Of a stretch of 64,000 nucleotides of DNA, positions 26,450 to 35,636 are shown piece after piece. Below the pieces are notes generated by a model, which saw only the letters and a program-made list of their open reading frames with translations, did no database searches and was not told the origin of the DNA. The first letter of the stretch is position 1, and every line of letters starts with the position of its first letter. The position numbers were made by a program, and so were the translations under genes. Location of the stretch: the NCBI GenBank assembly GCA_012735215.1, contig JAAYHX010000015.1:49950-113949 (forward strand). The letters are read 5' to 3'. Origin of the DNA: Tissierellia bacterium. Its GTDB lineage: Bacteria; Bacillota; Clostridia; Tissierellales; Tepidimicrobiaceae.

Positions 26450-27379
26450 GTGAAAATTGTTTTTATGGGAACTCCAGAATTTGCAGTACCATCTTTAGAA
26501 GCTTTGCATAATAGTGGGCATAAGATATCCTTGGTAATAACCCAGAAAGATAAGCCAAAGGGTAGAGGCAAAAAGTTGCTGCCAACCCCTGTAAAAGAAA
26601 AGGCCCTTGAATTAGGATTAGAAGTTTATCAGCCTGATTCTGTTAATTCACAGGAATCCATAGAGAGGCTGAAAGAGATAAATCCTGATTGCATAGTAGT
26701 GGTGGCCTTTGGTCAAATATTAAAAAAAGATGTTTTGAACATTGCCAAATATGGTTGCTTGAATGTTCATGCATCTATATTGCCTAAATACAGAGGTGCA
26801 GCACCCATCAATTGGGCTATTATCAATGGAGAAGAGAAAACAGGAATAACCATTATGGAAATGGATGAAGGCTTAGACACTGGAGACATACTAAAGATAA
26901 GAGAAATCTCAATTGAAGAAGATGACGATTCATCTACCCTTGCTGACAAATTAGCTAAGGTAGGTAGTGAGTTAATTGTGGAGACTTTGATGGATGTGGA
27001 AAAAGACAATATAACCAAAATACCCCAGAATGATGAACTATCAAGCTATGCCCCAATGCTATCAAAAGCTATGGGTAGAATTGACTGGAACAAAAATGGA
27101 GAAAATATAGTAAATCTGGTTCGTGGACTTAAACCCTGGCCATTAGCATATACTCAGTATAAAGGGCAGGATGTTAAGATTCATAAAGTGAAAAAAGTTG
27201 AAAAGTTTTCACAAGAACCTAACGGTATGGTGGTTAAAGTTACCCATGAAGGAATATATGTTAACTGTCAGGATTCCTGCATAGTTATTGAACAGTTGCA
27301 GTTTCCTGGAAAGAAAAAGCTCCATGTATCGGAATACCTTAGAGGAAATGAATTCGAAGAGGATATTATTTTAGGTTAA
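26450..27379 (+). CDS. fmt: Methionyl-tRNA formyltransferase
   Basis: Fmt formylates initiator Met-tRNA using 10-formyl-tetrahydrofolate. The N-terminal domain has VFMGTPEFAVPSL and the catalytic region NVHASILPKYRGAAPINWAI with its Asn/His, followed by DTGDI; the C-terminal tRNA-binding domain starts near residue 205. The start is GTG 26450 with GAGGTGAT upstream. It directly follows def. Confidence 0.97.
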   Translation: MKIVFMGTPEFAVPSLEALHNSGHKISLVITQKDKPKGRGKKLLPTPVKEKALELGLEVYQPDSVNSQESIERLKEINPDCIVVVAFGQILKKDVLNIAKYGCLNVHASILPKYRGAAPINWAIINGEEKTGITIMEMDEGLDTGDILKIREISIEEDDDSSTLADKLAKVGSELIVETLMDVEKDNITKIPQNDELSSYAPMLSKAMGRIDWNKNGENIVNLVRGLKPWPLAYTQYKGQDVKIHKVKKVEKFSQEPNGMVVKVTHEGIYVNCQDSCIVIEQLQFPGKKKLHVSEYLRGNEFEEDIILG

Positions 27380-27405
27380 TCTATAGCAAAAGGAGGGATG
27401 GGAGA

Positions 27406-28104
27406 ATGTATGGAGGCTATTATTACGGAGGGATTGATTCTAGCTGGTTTACCCTTCTTATAATTGCATTGATGGTATCCTTTTATGCCCAATTTAAGGT
27501 ATCATCATCTTTCAGTAAATACCTTAAAGTTCCAAGTAGTTCAAACTATACTGGTAGTCAAATAGCTAGGATTATATTGGATAGAAATGGACTATATGAT
27601 GTGGAAGTGGAGCCTATTGGTGGTAACTTAACAGATCACTATGATCCTAGGCGCAGAGTTGTAAGATTATCTAGAAATGTATATAATGGAAATTCAATTG
27701 CCTCAGTGTCAGTAGCTGCCCATGAAGTAGGTCATGCCCTTCAGCATGCAGAAGGATATTTGCCCCTCTTATTAAGAAACAATATAGCACCAATAGTAAG
27801 CTTTGGGTCGAGGTTTATTTGGATTCTAGTAATTCTAGGATTTGTTGTGAGTCCATTTTACCTAGAGCTTGGTATTGCCTTATATTTAGGAATAGTTTTA
27901 TTCCAGGTAATTACCTTACCAGTTGAATTTAATGCTAGCAGGAGGGCCTTATATCAGTTGGAAAATGGGCTGGTTTACCAGGATGAAATCCAATCATCAA
28001 AGAAGGTATTGAGTGCAGCTGCACTAACATATGTGGCGGCTACTTTAGTATCCTTTGCAGAACTATTAAGGCTTTTGGCATTGGCTGGTAGGAGAAGAGA
28101 TTAA
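27406..28104 (+). CDS. Zinc metallopeptidase, YugP family (membrane)
   Basis: A membrane-bound neutral zinc metallopeptidase of unknown substrate. The N-terminus is glycine- and tyrosine-rich (MYGGYYYGGIDSS), then comes a membrane segment (about 16-30), the zinc motif AAHEVGHALQHAEGY near residue 106, and two further hydrophobic segments after it. The 232 residues match the YugP family. In Clostridia and relatives this gene is regularly placed between fmt and rsmB, as here; the reason is not known. AGGAGG precedes the start. Confidence 0.9.
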   Translation: MYGGYYYGGIDSSWFTLLIIALMVSFYAQFKVSSSFSKYLKVPSSSNYTGSQIARIILDRNGLYDVEVEPIGGNLTDHYDPRRRVVRLSRNVYNGNSIASVSVAAHEVGHALQHAEGYLPLLLRNNIAPIVSFGSRFIWILVILGFVVSPFYLELGIALYLGIVLFQVITLPVEFNASRRALYQLENGLVYQDEIQSSKKVLSAAALTYVAATLVSFAELLRLLALAGRRRD

Positions 28105-28120
28105 ATAGAAAAGCTTGTTG

Positions 28121-28142
28121 TTGCCTGGATTTATCCAGGCAA
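28121..28142 (+). other. Intercistronic hairpin before rsmB
   Basis: A 9-bp stem (28121-28129 and 28134-28142) with a 4-base loop lies between the peptidase gene and rsmB. There is no T-run, so it is more likely an RNA stability or processing element than a terminator. Confidence 0.4.
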
Positions 28143-28166
28143 AATACTTTTATAAGGAGAGTTAAT

Positions 28167-29513
28167 ATGAAGGCAAGAGAAATTGCTTTGAAAGTCCTAA
28201 CAGATATGCGAAACAAAGGCTCATACTCTAACTATTCAATAAATAAATACTTGAAGGAAATCACCAATACTATGGATGAAAACCTTGTAAGGGAGATAGT
28301 ATATGGTGTTTTAGAAAACTTAACATATATAGATTATATTATTTCAAAGCTATCAAAGAAGAAAATAGATAAGATACAGCCAACAATTTTAGATATACTA
28401 AGAATTGGAGTATACCAAATGGCTTTTACGGATAAAATCCCTCATAGGGCAGCTGTCAATGAATCGGTAAACTTAGGCAAAAAATATGTTCATAAAGGGG
28501 CTGCAGCTTTTATTAATGGCATACTTCGAAACTTTTCAAGAAGAAAAGATGAGCTGATGAAGATAGATGTGAAAGATAAGTTGGACTTTTTATCTATAAG
28601 GTATTCCCATCCAGCCTGGATTATAAATAGATGGATTGACGCCTACGGTGAGGATTTTACTGAGAGTTTACTAATAGCAAATAATTCAAAACCTAAGTTA
28701 AACCTGCGTGTAAATACCCTAAAGACTGATAGGGATATTCTTATTAAAGCCTTATCTGAAAGAGGATATATTGTTTCTAAGACCAAGTATGCTAAAGATG
28801 GCATTGTAGTTGATAACCCTGTAAGGATAACAGAAATTCAAGAGTTTAAAGAAGGTCATTTTATAATCCAAGATGAGAGCAGCATGTTAGTAGGTCAGGT
28901 TGCTAATCCTAAAGAATATAGCGTCATACTAGACTTATGTAGTGCCCCTGGCGGAAAAGCTACCCACTTGGCTCAGATTATGAACAATAAGGGCAGGGTA
29001 ATCTGCTGGGATATATATAAGCACAAACTAGATTTGATAAAGGAAAATGCTAATAGATTAGGTATAAGCATAATAGAGACAAAGCTGCAAGATGCACAGA
29101 TATTAAATGAGGACATGATAGGAATTGCTGACATATGTCTTGTAGATGCTCCTTGTTCGGGTCTTGGCATCATAAGAAGAAGGCCAGAAATTAGATGGAA
29201 TAGAAGTATAGAAAATATAGAAGAACTGTGTATGATTCAAAAAAATATTCTTGATAATGCTAGCAAATATGTTAAACCTGGGGGATACATTATATATAGT
29301 ACTTGTACAATTGAAGAAAAAGAAAACTTAGACATGGTGAAAAAGTTTATAAATGAAAATAAGGAATTCACTTTATCGGCTTTTGATCAACTGATTGATT
29401 CAAGGGAGTATATGGCTTCAGCTAAAAATGGCTATATTCAAATGTTCCCGAACCTTCATGGAACTGATGGATTTTTTATTGCTAGAATTCAAAAGAAAAA
29501 TAGTAAAAAATAA
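28167..29513 (+). CDS. rsmB: 16S rRNA (cytosine-C5) methyltransferase RsmB
   Basis: RsmB methylates C967 (E. coli numbering) of 16S rRNA. An N-terminal NusB-like domain (1-140, LVREIVYGVLENL; HRAAVNESVNLGKKYVH) precedes the methyltransferase domain with the SAM site DLCSAPGGKATHLAQ, VDAPCSGLGIIRRRPEIRW and the catalytic Cys in YSTCTI. The 448 residues are normal. AAGGAG precedes the ATG. It begins the rsmB-rlmN-prpC-prkC-rsgA-rpe run. Confidence 0.96.
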   Translation: MKAREIALKVLTDMRNKGSYSNYSINKYLKEITNTMDENLVREIVYGVLENLTYIDYIISKLSKKKIDKIQPTILDILRIGVYQMAFTDKIPHRAAVNESVNLGKKYVHKGAAAFINGILRNFSRRKDELMKIDVKDKLDFLSIRYSHPAWIINRWIDAYGEDFTESLLIANNSKPKLNLRVNTLKTDRDILIKALSERGYIVSKTKYAKDGIVVDNPVRITEIQEFKEGHFIIQDESSMLVGQVANPKEYSVILDLCSAPGGKATHLAQIMNNKGRVICWDIYKHKLDLIKENANRLGISIIETKLQDAQILNEDMIGIADICLVDAPCSGLGIIRRRPEIRWNRSIENIEELCMIQKNILDNASKYVKPGGYIIYSTCTIEEKENLDMVKKFINENKEFTLSAFDQLIDSREYMASAKNGYIQMFPNLHGTDGFFIARIQKKNSKK

Positions 29514-29561
29514 TATCCCTATGGTATAATATAAAATTAAGAGCGCACACGAGGTGATTTA

Positions 29562-30605
29562 TTGAGAAAGGTACAGTTTAACAACTTAACTTATGATGAA
29601 TTAGTGGATTTTTTTGATAGCATTGGTGAAGAAAAATATAGGGGTCAGCAGCTATTTGCTTTTTTACACAAGAACAATGGGAAGAGTATTGAAAACCTTT
29701 CCACCTTTTCCAAGGGTCTAAGGGACAAGCTAAGTAATATAGGAGAGATAAATAAGATAACTATACTCAAAAGGTTTGATTCAAAGATTGACGAAACCAA
29801 GAAGTATCTTTTTTTATTGGAAGATGGAAACATAATCGAAAGTGTTGCTATGAGGTATGCCCATGGTTTAACAGCATGCATATCTACGCAGGTCGGATGT
29901 AGAATGGGATGTAGGTTTTGTGCCTCTACCAAGGGTGGTCTTATCAGAAACTTATATCCTTCAGAGATGGTTAATCAGATTTATTCGATTGAAGAAAACT
30001 TAAATGAAAAGATAAAAAACATTGTATTAATGGGAAGTGGAGAACCTTTAGACAACTATGAAAATGTACTTAGATTCCTTGATATTATTCATCATAAGTG
30101 GGGACATAATATTAGCTTTAGAAACATAACCTTATCCACTTGTGGGATAGTCCCTAGAATATATGATCTAGCTGACGAAGGGCTTCCAATAACTTTGTCA
30201 TTATCCCTTCATTCTCCCTTTGATGGTTTAAGAAAAGAAATAATGCCTATAGCAAAAAGGTATTCAATAAATGATATAATAGAGGCATGTAAATACTACT
30301 ATAATAAAACTAAGAGAAGAATTACCATTGAGTATACCCTAATAGAAGGTACCAATGATAGGGATGAAGATTTGAAGGAATTAGTTAAGATAGTGGGGGA
30401 TTTAAATTGCCACGTAAATTTGATTCCATTAAACCCCATAGAGGAATATAACAAGAATAGACCAAGTTCCAAGAGTATAGAGAAATTCAGCAGTGCACTT
30501 GCTAAAAAAGGTATACCCGTTACAATTAGGAGAGAAATGGGATCAGACATAAATGCAGCCTGTGGGCAGCTAAGGAGAAGGTTTATTGATAATGGCCTTA
30601 AATAG
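29562..30605 (+). CDS. rlmN: Dual-specificity RNA methyltransferase RlmN
   Basis: RlmN is a radical SAM enzyme that makes 2-methyladenosine in 23S rRNA (A2503) and in tRNA. The iron-sulfur motif is CRMGCRFCAS near residue 113, with GSGEPLDNYENV and SLHSPFDGLRKEIMPI downstream; the C-terminal catalytic Cys is in NAACGQLRRRF. The start is TTG 29562 after GAGGTG. The 347-residue length is normal, and prpC follows with a 20-base gap. Confidence 0.97.
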   Translation: MRKVQFNNLTYDELVDFFDSIGEEKYRGQQLFAFLHKNNGKSIENLSTFSKGLRDKLSNIGEINKITILKRFDSKIDETKKYLFLLEDGNIIESVAMRYAHGLTACISTQVGCRMGCRFCASTKGGLIRNLYPSEMVNQIYSIEENLNEKIKNIVLMGSGEPLDNYENVLRFLDIIHHKWGHNISFRNITLSTCGIVPRIYDLADEGLPITLSLSLHSPFDGLRKEIMPIAKRYSINDIIEACKYYYNKTKRRITIEYTLIEGTNDRDEDLKELVKIVGDLNCHVNLIPLNPIEEYNKNRPSSKSIEKFSSALAKKGIPVTIRREMGSDINAACGQLRRRFIDNGLK

Positions 30606-30624
30606 TTATGATGAGGTGGTCTGT

Positions 30625-31359
30625 ATGGAAATTGGTGTAAAAACTAGTATAGGAAGAATCAGGGATATAAATCAGGATTCTTACTACATATCTAGAGACA
30701 TAAAGTGTCCTTTGTTCATAATTGCCGATGGTATGGGGGGACATAAGGCAGGAGAAATAGCTTCAAATATGGCAGTAGAGATAATTAGTTCTAGTTTTGA
30801 AAATCAGATAAATAATGTGGATTTGAATGATGATAACATAATAGCCATTATAAGGAGTTCTATATGTAAAGCTAATGATGAAATATATGAAATATCCATC
30901 GAAAAGGAAGAATATTCAGGAATGGGCACTACTGTAACTTTAGCTTATGAAAACCAGGGAAAGATTTTCATAGGTCATGTTGGCGATAGTAGGGCTTATC
31001 TATTAAAAAACAATACTTTATACCAAGTGACAAAAGACCATTCTCTTGTAGAAGAGCTTGTTAAGAATGGGAGTATAACAAGAGAGGAAGCTAGATTTCA
31101 TCCACAAAAAAATGTAATTACCAGAGCTTTAGGGACAGATAAGGAAATTGAAATTGATGTGATTGTTAAGGAAATACTCCAAGAAGATATATTGCTTTTG
31201 TGTACTGATGGATTAAGCAATATGTTATCTGATGATGAGATAAAGAAAGCTCTTATAGAAAGTGAAAACATGCAAGAAGCTTGCGAGCTTTTGGTTCAGC
31301 TTTCAAACGAGAAGGGTGGACTAGATAACATTTCAGTGGTAGCTGTTAAATTTATGTAA
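30625..31359 (+). CDS. prpC: Protein phosphatase 2C family Ser/Thr phosphatase
   Basis: This phosphatase reverses phosphorylation by the kinase encoded next to it. PP2C metal motifs are present: IADGMGGHKAGE, SGMGTTVT, HVGDSRAYLL and CTDGLSNMLSD, then GGLDNISVV. ATG 30625 is preferred because GAGGTGG lies just upstream and the protein starts with the family pattern (MEIGVKTSIGRIRDINQDSY). The 244-residue length is typical, and it is 14 bases from prkC. Confidence 0.96.
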   Translation: MEIGVKTSIGRIRDINQDSYYISRDIKCPLFIIADGMGGHKAGEIASNMAVEIISSSFENQINNVDLNDDNIIAIIRSSICKANDEIYEISIEKEEYSGMGTTVTLAYENQGKIFIGHVGDSRAYLLKNNTLYQVTKDHSLVEELVKNGSITREEARFHPQKNVITRALGTDKEIEIDVIVKEILQEDILLLCTDGLSNMLSDDEIKKALIESENMQEACELLVQLSNEKGGLDNISVVAVKFM

Positions 31360-31373
31360 AGTGAGGTGAGAAA

Positions 31374-33311
31374 ATGCTAGGAAAAGTACTTGGAAACAGA
31401 TATGAGATAATTGAGAAAATTGGAGAGGGAGGAATGGCCCTTGTATACAAGGCAAAATGCAAGCTTTTAAATAGATATGTTGCCATCAAGGTATTAAAGG
31501 ATGAGTTTGTTAATGATGAGGAATTTATAAAGAAGTTTAGGAGAGAGTCACAAGCAGCAGCTAGCTTGTCTCACCCTAATATTGTGAGTATATACGATGT
31601 GGGTATGGAAAAAATAGATGACCATGACGTATATTATATAGTTATGGAATATATAAAAGGGAATACATTAAAGGATGTTATTAAAGAAAAAAGAAAATTA
31701 TCTGTGGAAGAAACAATCGACTATTCTATACAGATTGCCGAAGCTTTAGAACATGCCCATAAAAACCATATTGTGCATCGGGACATTAAACCTCACAACA
31801 TAATGATTACAGAGGATGGAAGGGCTAAGGTAACTGATTTTGGAATAGCAAGGGCTGCTTCATTTTCAACTGTTACTAACACATCTACTATAGTTGGATC
31901 AGTCCATTACTTTTCACCTGAGCAGGCCAGGGGTAGATATACTGATGAAAAGTCAGACATATACTCCCTTGGAATAGTAATGTATGAAATGATTACAGGA
32001 AAAGTACCTTTTGAAGGAGACAGTCCAATCTCTGTAGCCTTAAAACATATACAAGAGGAAGTTGTTCCGCCTATGGAGATTGATAGGTCTATTCCTGAGA
32101 GCTTGCAAAATATTATATTAAAATGTGTTAAGAAAAACCAAAGTGATAGATACAGTTCAGCTAATCAGCTGCTTTATGACTTAAGAAAGTTGAAATACCT
32201 AAAGGGTACTATGGTAATAGATGATACCAGTTCTGTAGATGAGCCTACAAGGATAATACCTAGAATTGACAATGATATTGAGGATGATGCACCAGGAAAT
32301 GAAAAGAAAGACAAGAAAAGAAACAATAAGGATGGAGGACTAAAGGTTGTTTTTCTTGCCATCTTATTGGCCTTTATCTTGGTAAGTTCCTTAGCATTAG
32401 GTTTCTTTAAGTTTAGGGATTATTTTATTGCTAAAGAGGTTATAGTACCAGATTTAGTAGGTACCCATAAGGATGAAGCAGAAGGAGAGCTTGAAAAGTT
32501 AGGATTAAAATTGAGTGTAGTAGATGAAGTCTATAGTGATGAATACGATGCAGGTATTATAGTATCCCAAAGAACTGAACCAGAGACAAAGGTTAAGGAA
32601 GGATTTACTATTGAAGTGGTTGTTAGCAAAGGAAGGCAGCTGGTAAAAGTACCCAACTTGGTTAATAGGAGTATAGATAAAATTAGAAGCATACTTAAGG
32701 AAGCTGGATTAAAGGAAGGTGCTGTTGACTTCCAATATAGCGATACAGTACCAGCTAATATAATAATGAAGCAAGATCCAGAGCCATTTACAGAAGTAGA
32801 ATCAGGAACCAAGGTTAATCTAATTGTTAGCCAAGGGCCAGAAATAAAACTTGTTAGAATGCCTAATTTAGTAGGTTTAAGTGAACAGGCAGCTAAGAAT
32901 GCACTCATAGCAAATGAGTTAGTTGTAGGTGAAATTGTAAGAGAAGCTAATGATAATTATAAAGCAGGGGTTGTGTTCTGGCAAAGTATAGAGCCTGGCA
33001 ACCAGATTGAAACTAATACTGCCATTGACTTGTATATAAGTACTGGACCTAAAGAGGAAACTAAACCAAAGGATTCTGATGAAGATAAGGAAATATCCTT
33101 TAAGATTAGCGTAGTACCAGAAAGTGAAAATAAACAAGTTGAAATAAGGGTAGATAGAATTCAAGATGGAAAAAAGCAAACAGTTCATAAAGATGAACAT
33201 GAAGCTAATGGTAAGGAGATAATAATTCAATTATCAGGAAAAATAAGCTCAACCTTTGAGTTATATCAAGATGGTGTACTCAAGAAGGAGTTTAAACATC
33301 CTGGAAAATAG
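31374..33311 (+). CDS. prkC: PASTA-domain Ser/Thr protein kinase (PrkC/PknB)
   Basis: PrkC is a transmembrane kinase that senses peptidoglycan fragments through PASTA repeats and controls wall growth, stationary phase and spore germination. The kinase domain (1-275) has GEGGMALVYKA, VAIKVLK, HRDIKPHNIM and DFGIARA. A membrane segment follows (about 325-346), then three PASTA repeats (about 357-560) and about 80 residues of unassigned beta-rich sequence. The acidic juxtamembrane linker is rich in Asp and Lys. It overlaps no neighbour; rsgA begins 9 bases later. Confidence 0.97.
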   Translation: MLGKVLGNRYEIIEKIGEGGMALVYKAKCKLLNRYVAIKVLKDEFVNDEEFIKKFRRESQAAASLSHPNIVSIYDVGMEKIDDHDVYYIVMEYIKGNTLKDVIKEKRKLSVEETIDYSIQIAEALEHAHKNHIVHRDIKPHNIMITEDGRAKVTDFGIARAASFSTVTNTSTIVGSVHYFSPEQARGRYTDEKSDIYSLGIVMYEMITGKVPFEGDSPISVALKHIQEEVVPPMEIDRSIPESLQNIILKCVKKNQSDRYSSANQLLYDLRKLKYLKGTMVIDDTSSVDEPTRIIPRIDNDIEDDAPGNEKKDKKRNNKDGGLKVVFLAILLAFILVSSLALGFFKFRDYFIAKEVIVPDLVGTHKDEAEGELEKLGLKLSVVDEVYSDEYDAGIIVSQRTEPETKVKEGFTIEVVVSKGRQLVKVPNLVNRSIDKIRSILKEAGLKEGAVDFQYSDTVPANIIMKQDPEPFTEVESGTKVNLIVSQGPEIKLVRMPNLVGLSEQAAKNALIANELVVGEIVREANDNYKAGVVFWQSIEPGNQIETNTAIDLYISTGPKEETKPKDSDEDKEISFKISVVPESENKQVEIRVDRIQDGKKQTVHKDEHEANGKEIIIQLSGKISSTFELYQDGVLKKEFKHPGK

Positions 33312-33320
33312 GAGGGTTAC

Positions 33321-34199
33321 ATGATAGAGGGTATAATAACTAAAGGAGTTGGCGGATTTTATTATGTAAAAACTGAATCAGATATTATTGAATGCAGAGC
33401 CAGAGGAATATTTAGAGAACAAAACATACCCCCTTTAGTTGGGGACAAGGTATTGATAAGAATAAATCCTGAAGATAATACAGGTTATATAGAAGAAGTA
33501 TATGAGAGGAAAACATATCTTGTGAGACCTCCTGTGGCAAATGTAACTCAAGCTATAATAGTCATGAGCCTTAAAGAACCAGCAATTAATCTATGGTTAT
33601 TAGATAGGTTCTTGGTTATGGCCGAATACAATAGATTGAATATACACATCTGTATTAATAAAGCAGATTTAGCCAAGCAAGATGATATCAATAGCATAAT
33701 GGGTATGTATGATAATGCTGGTTACAATATATTGAAAACAAGTACTAAAACTATGGAAGGAATAGAAGAATTAAATAATATTTTAGCTAATCAAATAACT
33801 GTTTTTGCTGGCCCATCTGGGGTAGGCAAATCATCCTTACTAAATAAAATCAATCCCGGGTTAAAGTTAAAATCAGGAGAGGTAAGCAAAAAAACTAACC
33901 GAGGCAAACACACTACAAGACACGTAGAACTTTTTGAATTAGGACCTAATAGTTTTGTATTGGATACACCTGGCTTTAGCTCATTAAGTTTAGATTTTAT
34001 TGAAGACCCTATTGAACTAAGCTTCTATTTTAAAGAAATAAATAAGTATAAATATGATTGTAAATTTAATGGCTGTTTACATTATAAGGAACCTGATTGT
34101 GAAGTGAAAAGGCAGGTACAAGAAGGTAATATTAGCAGTCAAAGATATGATAACTATATACAGTTTCTTGAGGAGATAATAAACAATAGGAGGTTTTAA
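33321..34199 (+). CDS. rsgA: Ribosome small subunit GTPase RsgA
   Basis: RsgA is a circularly permuted GTPase that helps mature the 30S subunit. An OB fold comes first (about 1-65), then the permuted G domain in the order NKAD (G4), GPSGVGKSSLLNKI (G1), GKHTTRHVEL (G2) and DTPGFSS (G3). A C-terminal zinc-binding region contains CKFNGCLHYKEPDC. The length of 292 is typical. It follows prkC closely, as usual. Confidence 0.97.
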   Translation: MIEGIITKGVGGFYYVKTESDIIECRARGIFREQNIPPLVGDKVLIRINPEDNTGYIEEVYERKTYLVRPPVANVTQAIIVMSLKEPAINLWLLDRFLVMAEYNRLNIHICINKADLAKQDDINSIMGMYDNAGYNILKTSTKTMEGIEELNNILANQITVFAGPSGVGKSSLLNKINPGLKLKSGEVSKKTNRGKHTTRHVELFELGPNSFVLDTPGFSSLSLDFIEDPIELSFYFKEINKYKYDCKFNGCLHYKEPDCEVKRQVQEGNISSQRYDNYIQFLEEIINNRRF

Positions 34200-34200
34200 A

Positions 34201-34845
34201 ATGGTTCAAGTTTCACCCTCCATTCTTTCCGCTGATTTTTCTAATTTAAGAGATGAGATTAAAAAGCTTGAAAAGGGTGGGGCTGATTCTATACATTTAG
34301 ATGTGATGGATGGGAGTTTTGTACCAAATATTACATTTGGGGCTCCAGTCATTAAGGATATAAGGAAGGTTACCGATCTTCCCTTTGATGTACATTTGAT
34401 GATAGATAAACCAGAAAGGTATATCAGAGACTTTGTAGAAGCAGGAGCTGACATTATAACTGTTCATCAGGAAGCTACAACACATTTGCATAGAACAATA
34501 GAGCTGATCAAATCCTATGGTGTTAAAGCTGGGGTTGCATTAAATCCTGCAACACCACTGGACAGTATTGAATATGTTTTAGATTATATAGATTTGGTTT
34601 TGATAATGACAGTTAATCCAGGCTTTGGTGGACAGAAGTTTATTGATTCCACAAAAAGAAAAATTAGAAGGATGAGAAATATATTAACAGAGAGAAACTT
34701 AGATATACTAGTAGAGGCGGATGGAGGAATTAAACTAGATAACTTTAGGGAAATAGCTGATTGCGGATTAGACATTATAGTAGTAGGTTCCGGCATATTT
34801 GAAGCGGATGACATAATCAAAAGAACTAAAATGTTTAAATCCTAA
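34201..34845 (+). CDS. rpe: Ribulose-phosphate 3-epimerase
   Basis: Rpe interconverts ribulose 5-phosphate and xylulose 5-phosphate in the pentose phosphate pathway. The TIM-barrel motifs VSPSILSADFSNL, HLDVMDGSFVPNITFG, VMTVNPGFGGQKF-like (ILIMTVNPGFGGQKF is present as LIMTVNPGFGGQKF) and EADGGI are complete. The ATG at 34201 begins directly after the rsgA stop, with GGAGG inside the end of rsgA. The 214-residue length is normal. Confidence 0.97.
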   Translation: MVQVSPSILSADFSNLRDEIKKLEKGGADSIHLDVMDGSFVPNITFGAPVIKDIRKVTDLPFDVHLMIDKPERYIRDFVEAGADIITVHQEATTHLHRTIELIKSYGVKAGVALNPATPLDSIEYVLDYIDLVLIMTVNPGFGGQKFIDSTKRKIRRMRNILTERNLDILVEADGGIKLDNFREIADCGLDIIVVGSGIFEADDIIKRTKMFKS

Positions 34846-34852
34846 TAGGCTG

Positions 34853-34880
34853 TTGAAATACTAGCTATGTGTGATATAAT
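34853..34880 (+). promoter_or_regulatory. Promoter of the TPP riboswitch-thiT-thiN unit
   Basis: TTGAAA (34853-34858) and TATAAT (34875-34880) are 16 bases apart, with an extended TG motif (34872-34873). Transcription would start near 34887, about 15 bases before the riboswitch. Confidence 0.7.
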
Positions 34881-34900
34881 ATAATAAAAATAAATATACT

Positions 34901-34990
34901 ATCACTAGGGGAGCCTTATAGGCTGAGAGGGGATCAATGGTCTCGACCCTTAGAACCTGAACTAGGTAATGCTAGCGCAGGGAAGTGAAA
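34901..34990 (+). promoter_or_regulatory. TPP riboswitch (THI element)
   Basis: The conserved THI-box elements are visible in order: GGGGAGCC, GGCTGAGAGG, GACCCTTAGAACCTGAACT, and GGTAATGCTAGCGCAGGGAA. A terminator (35016-35042) follows. Bases 34963-34971 can pair with 35019-35027 (9 bp), which overlaps the left arm of the terminator, giving an antiterminator when TPP is absent. With TPP bound those aptamer bases are used in the fold, so the terminator forms. It controls thiT and thiN. Confidence 0.96.
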
Positions 34991-35015
34991 TTATTATTTT
35001 GCTTGACTGTTTCTT

Positions 35016-35042
35016 ACCCATTACCTATTTCAGGTAGTGGGT
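35016..35042 (+). terminator. Terminator of the TPP riboswitch expression platform
   Basis: An 11-bp stem (35016-35026 and 35032-35042, one G-U pair) with a 5-base loop is followed by ATTTGTTTTTT-like sequence. Its left arm can pair instead with 34963-34971 of the aptamer. Confidence 0.88.
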
Positions 35043-35079
35043 ATTTGTTTTTGGGTACTATTATTTAGGAGGGCTGTAT

Positions 35080-35619
35080 ATGAAAAAGTGGAGTACAAAG
35101 ATGTTGGTAGAAGCAGGGATCATGATTGCTTTGGCTTTAGTGTTAGATAGGATTAAGGTTTATGAAGCACCTCAAGGGGGTTCAGTAACTGCAGGTAGCA
35201 TGGTTCCCATCTTCATATTTGCTTTAAGATGGGGACTGGGGCCAGGCATCATATCAGGTGTAATTTTCGGTTTAATGCAGCTTTTGTTGGGAGGATGGTT
35301 CTTTACACCAGTCCAAGCAATATTAGAGTATCCTATTGCATTTGGTAGTCTTGGAATTGCTGGTATTTTTTCAAAAAAGGTATATAATGATAAGAAGAAT
35401 CCTTTGATGGGAATTGTACCTGGCTTGTTCTTAGGAATAGGTCTTAGATTTTTATGCCATTTTGTTGCTGGAATAGTTTTCTTCAGTGAATACGCAGGAG
35501 ATCAACACCCTTGGTTGTATTCTTTGATATACCAAGCTAGCTATTTAGTTCCTGAATTCATTATATCAACAATAGTATTATATTTAATTTGGAGGCCAAT
35601 TAGTAAAGTTAATAAATAG
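35080..35619 (+). CDS. thiT: Thiamine transporter ThiT, ECF substrate-binding subunit
   Basis: ThiT is the membrane subunit that binds thiamine with high affinity and works with a shared ECF energising module, not encoded in this window. The 179 residues have about six hydrophobic segments; the family stretch LRWGLGPGIISGVIFGLMQLL and the binding-site region GWFFTPVQAILEYPIAFG are conserved. The gene sits directly behind the TPP riboswitch, which fits its job. AGGAGGG precedes the ATG at 35080. Confidence 0.96.
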   Translation: MKKWSTKMLVEAGIMIALALVLDRIKVYEAPQGGSVTAGSMVPIFIFALRWGLGPGIISGVIFGLMQLLLGGWFFTPVQAILEYPIAFGSLGIAGIFSKKVYNDKKNPLMGIVPGLFLGIGLRFLCHFVAGIVFFSEYAGDQHPWLYSLIYQASYLVPEFIISTIVLYLIWRPISKVNK

Positions 35620-35636
35620 TATAGGAAGGTAATAGA